A program made the translations under genes and the position numbers. Of a stretch of DNA of 64,000 nt, positions 62,407 to 64,000 are shown piece after piece. The DNA comes from Kribbella catacumbae DSM 19601 (GTDB lineage Bacteria > Actinomycetota > Actinomycetes > Propionibacteriales > Kribbellaceae): the NCBI RefSeq assembly GCF_000372465.1, contig NZ_AQUZ01000039.1, forward strand, positions 16,410 through 80,409, in the 5' to 3' direction. The notes under the pieces were generated by a model. That model saw only the letters and a list, made by a program, of their open reading frames with translations. It was not told the origin of the DNA and ran no database searches. The number at the start of each line of letters is the position of its first letter. Position 1 is the first letter of the stretch.

Positions 62407-64000
62407 TCAACTGATGGTGAAGTTGGTCTCTACACCGTTGGTGTCACCTTTCAAAGACGTATCGGACTTGATGCAGGTGCCAGTGATTACGCCGTCAGGA
62501 TCGTCACAACCAGCCTTCGTATAGTCGATTGCTCTGACCTGGTAAATGTGGTTCGTCGTCGGAGGTGTGAAGACAAAGGCATTGGAGCTGGTGGCCGTGC
62601 AGGTGGATCCGGTCCAGCCATGGTTCACCGTCGAGGCCAAGGTGAATGGTGCCCCTGCCGTGGCGTCCCTGGTCCAGAACTTCAGCGGTCTCGGGATGTC
62701 TAAGCTGGAGCTCGGCGACCCTGCACAGTTGAAGATTGTTATCCTTTTCACTCCCGGCGGCGGGGGCGGCGGGGGTGGTGGCGGCGGCGCGAACGGATTG
62801 TACCAGACGAGATTCATTCCTGTGGTTTGATCGCCGCTAACAAGGAAGGCCTTTTTGCGCGTGTTCCAGAGTGCATATCTGCCGCTGGCTATCGGGCTAC
62901 CGGCATCCGTTTCGTCCGCCGGAGTGCTCCGATTTCCAATCACGATCCACTCGAAGGACTTGGAGTCAGACAGCCCTAGATCAACGCCGAAGTTCTGATC
63001 GTCGTAGGTCAGCCAGCCACGTCCGGCCAAGTGGAGCCCGATCGACTGACCCTTCATGATCGGTGGACCAGTTTCTACGCTAACCGGCCAGTCCACGGTG
63101 TTGACTCCCCACGCTGCAGGATCGGCGCCAAACTTCAGGTCCACCCCGAAGTCGCCCTGGTCATACACAACATATGCCGGACCTCCCTCCTCCCGGAAGA
63201 AGTTCCCCAGCGACCCGGAGAAGTCGTCGGTGCCAGCGATGCCGCCCCACTGAGCAACGTCATTTGGAACCGACTGCGGGAACCGATCGGGGTCAGGTCG
63301 AACCGTGCACTTCACATTGGCGTAACCGACGTCAGTCGCGTTGAACGCGGCAATTCTGTAGCACTGCCCTCCCATGCTCTTGTCGGTATCGACAAAAGAA
63401 TATCCGCCAATCGCATGACCTATTCGGTTACGAGTAACGACCCGATGAATTTCATGCCAATCACCAAGCTTGTTGCGCTTCTGTACCGCAAAGCCACCTT
63501 CATTAATCCAACCATCGGTCCATGTAACCGTCACTGAGTTCGCATCGGCTGCCAGGACAGTCGCGACAGATTGCGTCCTCTGCAGAGGGCCTGTTGCTGG
63601 ACCTGCCCAGGTCGGGAAATCCGGGACCAGCTTATTAGTGACAGCGAAAGTACCGTCTCCGTTGGAAAATGCGACCGGGACGGAAACGAAGCCCGGACTG
63701 CTAGTCAATGCGATGTCGGTTCGGCCGTCAGCGTTGAAGTCGCCACTCACGACCTTCGTTGCAGCCGGAGATGCCCAACCACCGAACTCGCCCACTGGAC
63801 TGTTGGTGACAGTAAATCTACCGTCGCCGTTCGACAACGCCAGCGGAATCGTCGTCCAGCCCTGACCACCCGTCAACGCGATATCAGTCCGGCCGTCGTT
63901 GTTGAAGTCACCATTGATGATCTTCACGCCTGGGACCGCGGACAAGCCCGGGAAATTGCTCGCCGGATTATTGGTGATGGTGAACGTCCCATCCCCCTTC
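62407..64000 (-). CDS. Secreted FG-GAP/VCBS repeat protein (5' end outside window)
   Basis: At least 530 residues; the frame runs to the window edge. The visible N-terminal part has FG-GAP repeats (GDFNNDGRTDIALT, GDFNADGRTDIALTSS, LSNGDGRFTVTN), which form calcium-binding beta-propeller blades. A fibronectin type III-like segment follows (VATVLAADANSVTVTWTDG), then a beta-rich domain, an 11-Pro linker (FAPPPPPPPPPPPGVKR) and a C-terminal domain with five Cys. It is likely an exported surface or adhesion protein of the same class as the RTX proteins. No catalytic motif seen. Confidence 0.85.
   Translation of the reverse strand, partial: KGDGTFTITNNPASNFPGLSAVPGVKIINGDFNNDGRTDIALTGGQGWTTIPLALSNGDGRFTVTNSPVGEFGGWASPAATKVVSGDFNADGRTDIALTSSPGFVSVPVAFSNGDGTFAVTNKLVPDFPTWAGPATGPLQRTQSVATVLAADANSVTVTWTDGWINEGGFAVQKRNKLGDWHEIHRVVTRNRIGHAIGGYSFVDTDKSMGGQCYRIAAFNATDVGYANVKCTVRPDPDRFPQSVPNDVAQWGGIAGTDDFSGSLGNFFREEGGPAYVVYDQGDFGVDLKFGADPAAWGVNTVDWPVSVETGPPIMKGQSIGLHLAGRGWLTYDDQNFGVDLGLSDSKSFEWIVIGNRSTPADETDAGSPIASGRYALWNTRKKAFLVSGDQTTGMNLVWYNPFAPPPPPPPPPPPGVKRITIFNCAGSPSSSLDIPRPLKFWTRDATAGAPFTLASTVNHGWTGSTCTATSSNAFVFTPPTTNHIYQVRAIDYTKAGCDDPDGVITGTCIKSDTSLKGDTNGVETNFTIS

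Overview
The window is high-GC DNA with actinobacterial gene style: GTG/TTG starts, four-base ATGA/GTGA overlaps, Tat signal peptides and LppU-like anchored proteins. A Kribbella/Nocardioidaceae-type actinomycete is a reasonable guess, but there is no rRNA or marker gene to prove it. No tRNA, rRNA or CRISPR was seen.

Layout. (1) 1-11146 (minus): the N-terminal 3,715 residues of a giant RHS/YD-repeat protein with four cadherin/Ig-like domains; its tail lies outside the window. (2) 11656-18387 (plus): a compact, translationally coupled RiPP operon. Two tandem precursor peptides share a leader and end in different Thr-rich cores with one terminal Cys. They are followed by a flavin-dependent Cys decarboxylase (LanD-like), a degenerate kinase-like protein, an M16 protease pair (one active, one not), an APH-fold kinase and a HopA1-family protein. 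The kinase + HopA1 + LanD combination is that of class V lanthipeptides (cacaoidin/lexapeptide type). It has no visible exporter or tailoring methyltransferase. (3) 18625-26447: a mobile island. An outer three-recombinase (RIT-type) element has a second RIT element inserted in its middle recombinase gene. The whole is flanked by two inverted 544-bp 3' halves of an IS3-family transposase, both cut exactly at the first catalytic Asp codon. (4) 26777-40441 (minus): a second, complete RHS giant (4,554 aa) with LysM-like, membrane and toxin-like C-terminal parts; upstream of it lie a TatA and an LppU-like gene. (5) 41523-50077: secreted-protein region with a Tat-exported DUF4185 protein, three RTX-type calcium-binding repeat proteins, an alpha/beta hydrolase, and an operon of three tiny membrane peptides with Pro-rich C-termini (PPPPPPWPGG in two) followed by DoxX. 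(6) 50259-55737: a metabolic block of SDR, RidA, S9 peptidase, a LysR regulator divergent from a RidA-like gene, and an FMN reductase. (7) 55673-58131 (minus): three paralogous small membrane proteins, each with two copies of a C-x4-C-x-x-N...R-A-x-R-D motif, coupled to a TPR protein. (8) 58547-61538 (minus): a DtxR regulator, multicopper oxidase and ZIP transporter operon in which the last two genes are frameshifted. (9) 61590-62330: debris of a TPR gene and an ISAs1 transposase. (10) 62407-64000: a partial FG-GAP/RICIN-like secreted protein.

The strongest candidates for undescribed biology are the two-precursor class V-like lanthipeptide operon, the three-gene C-x4-C membrane protein family with its TPR partner, the polyproline-tail micropeptide operon, and the nested RIT island built into split IS3 transposases.
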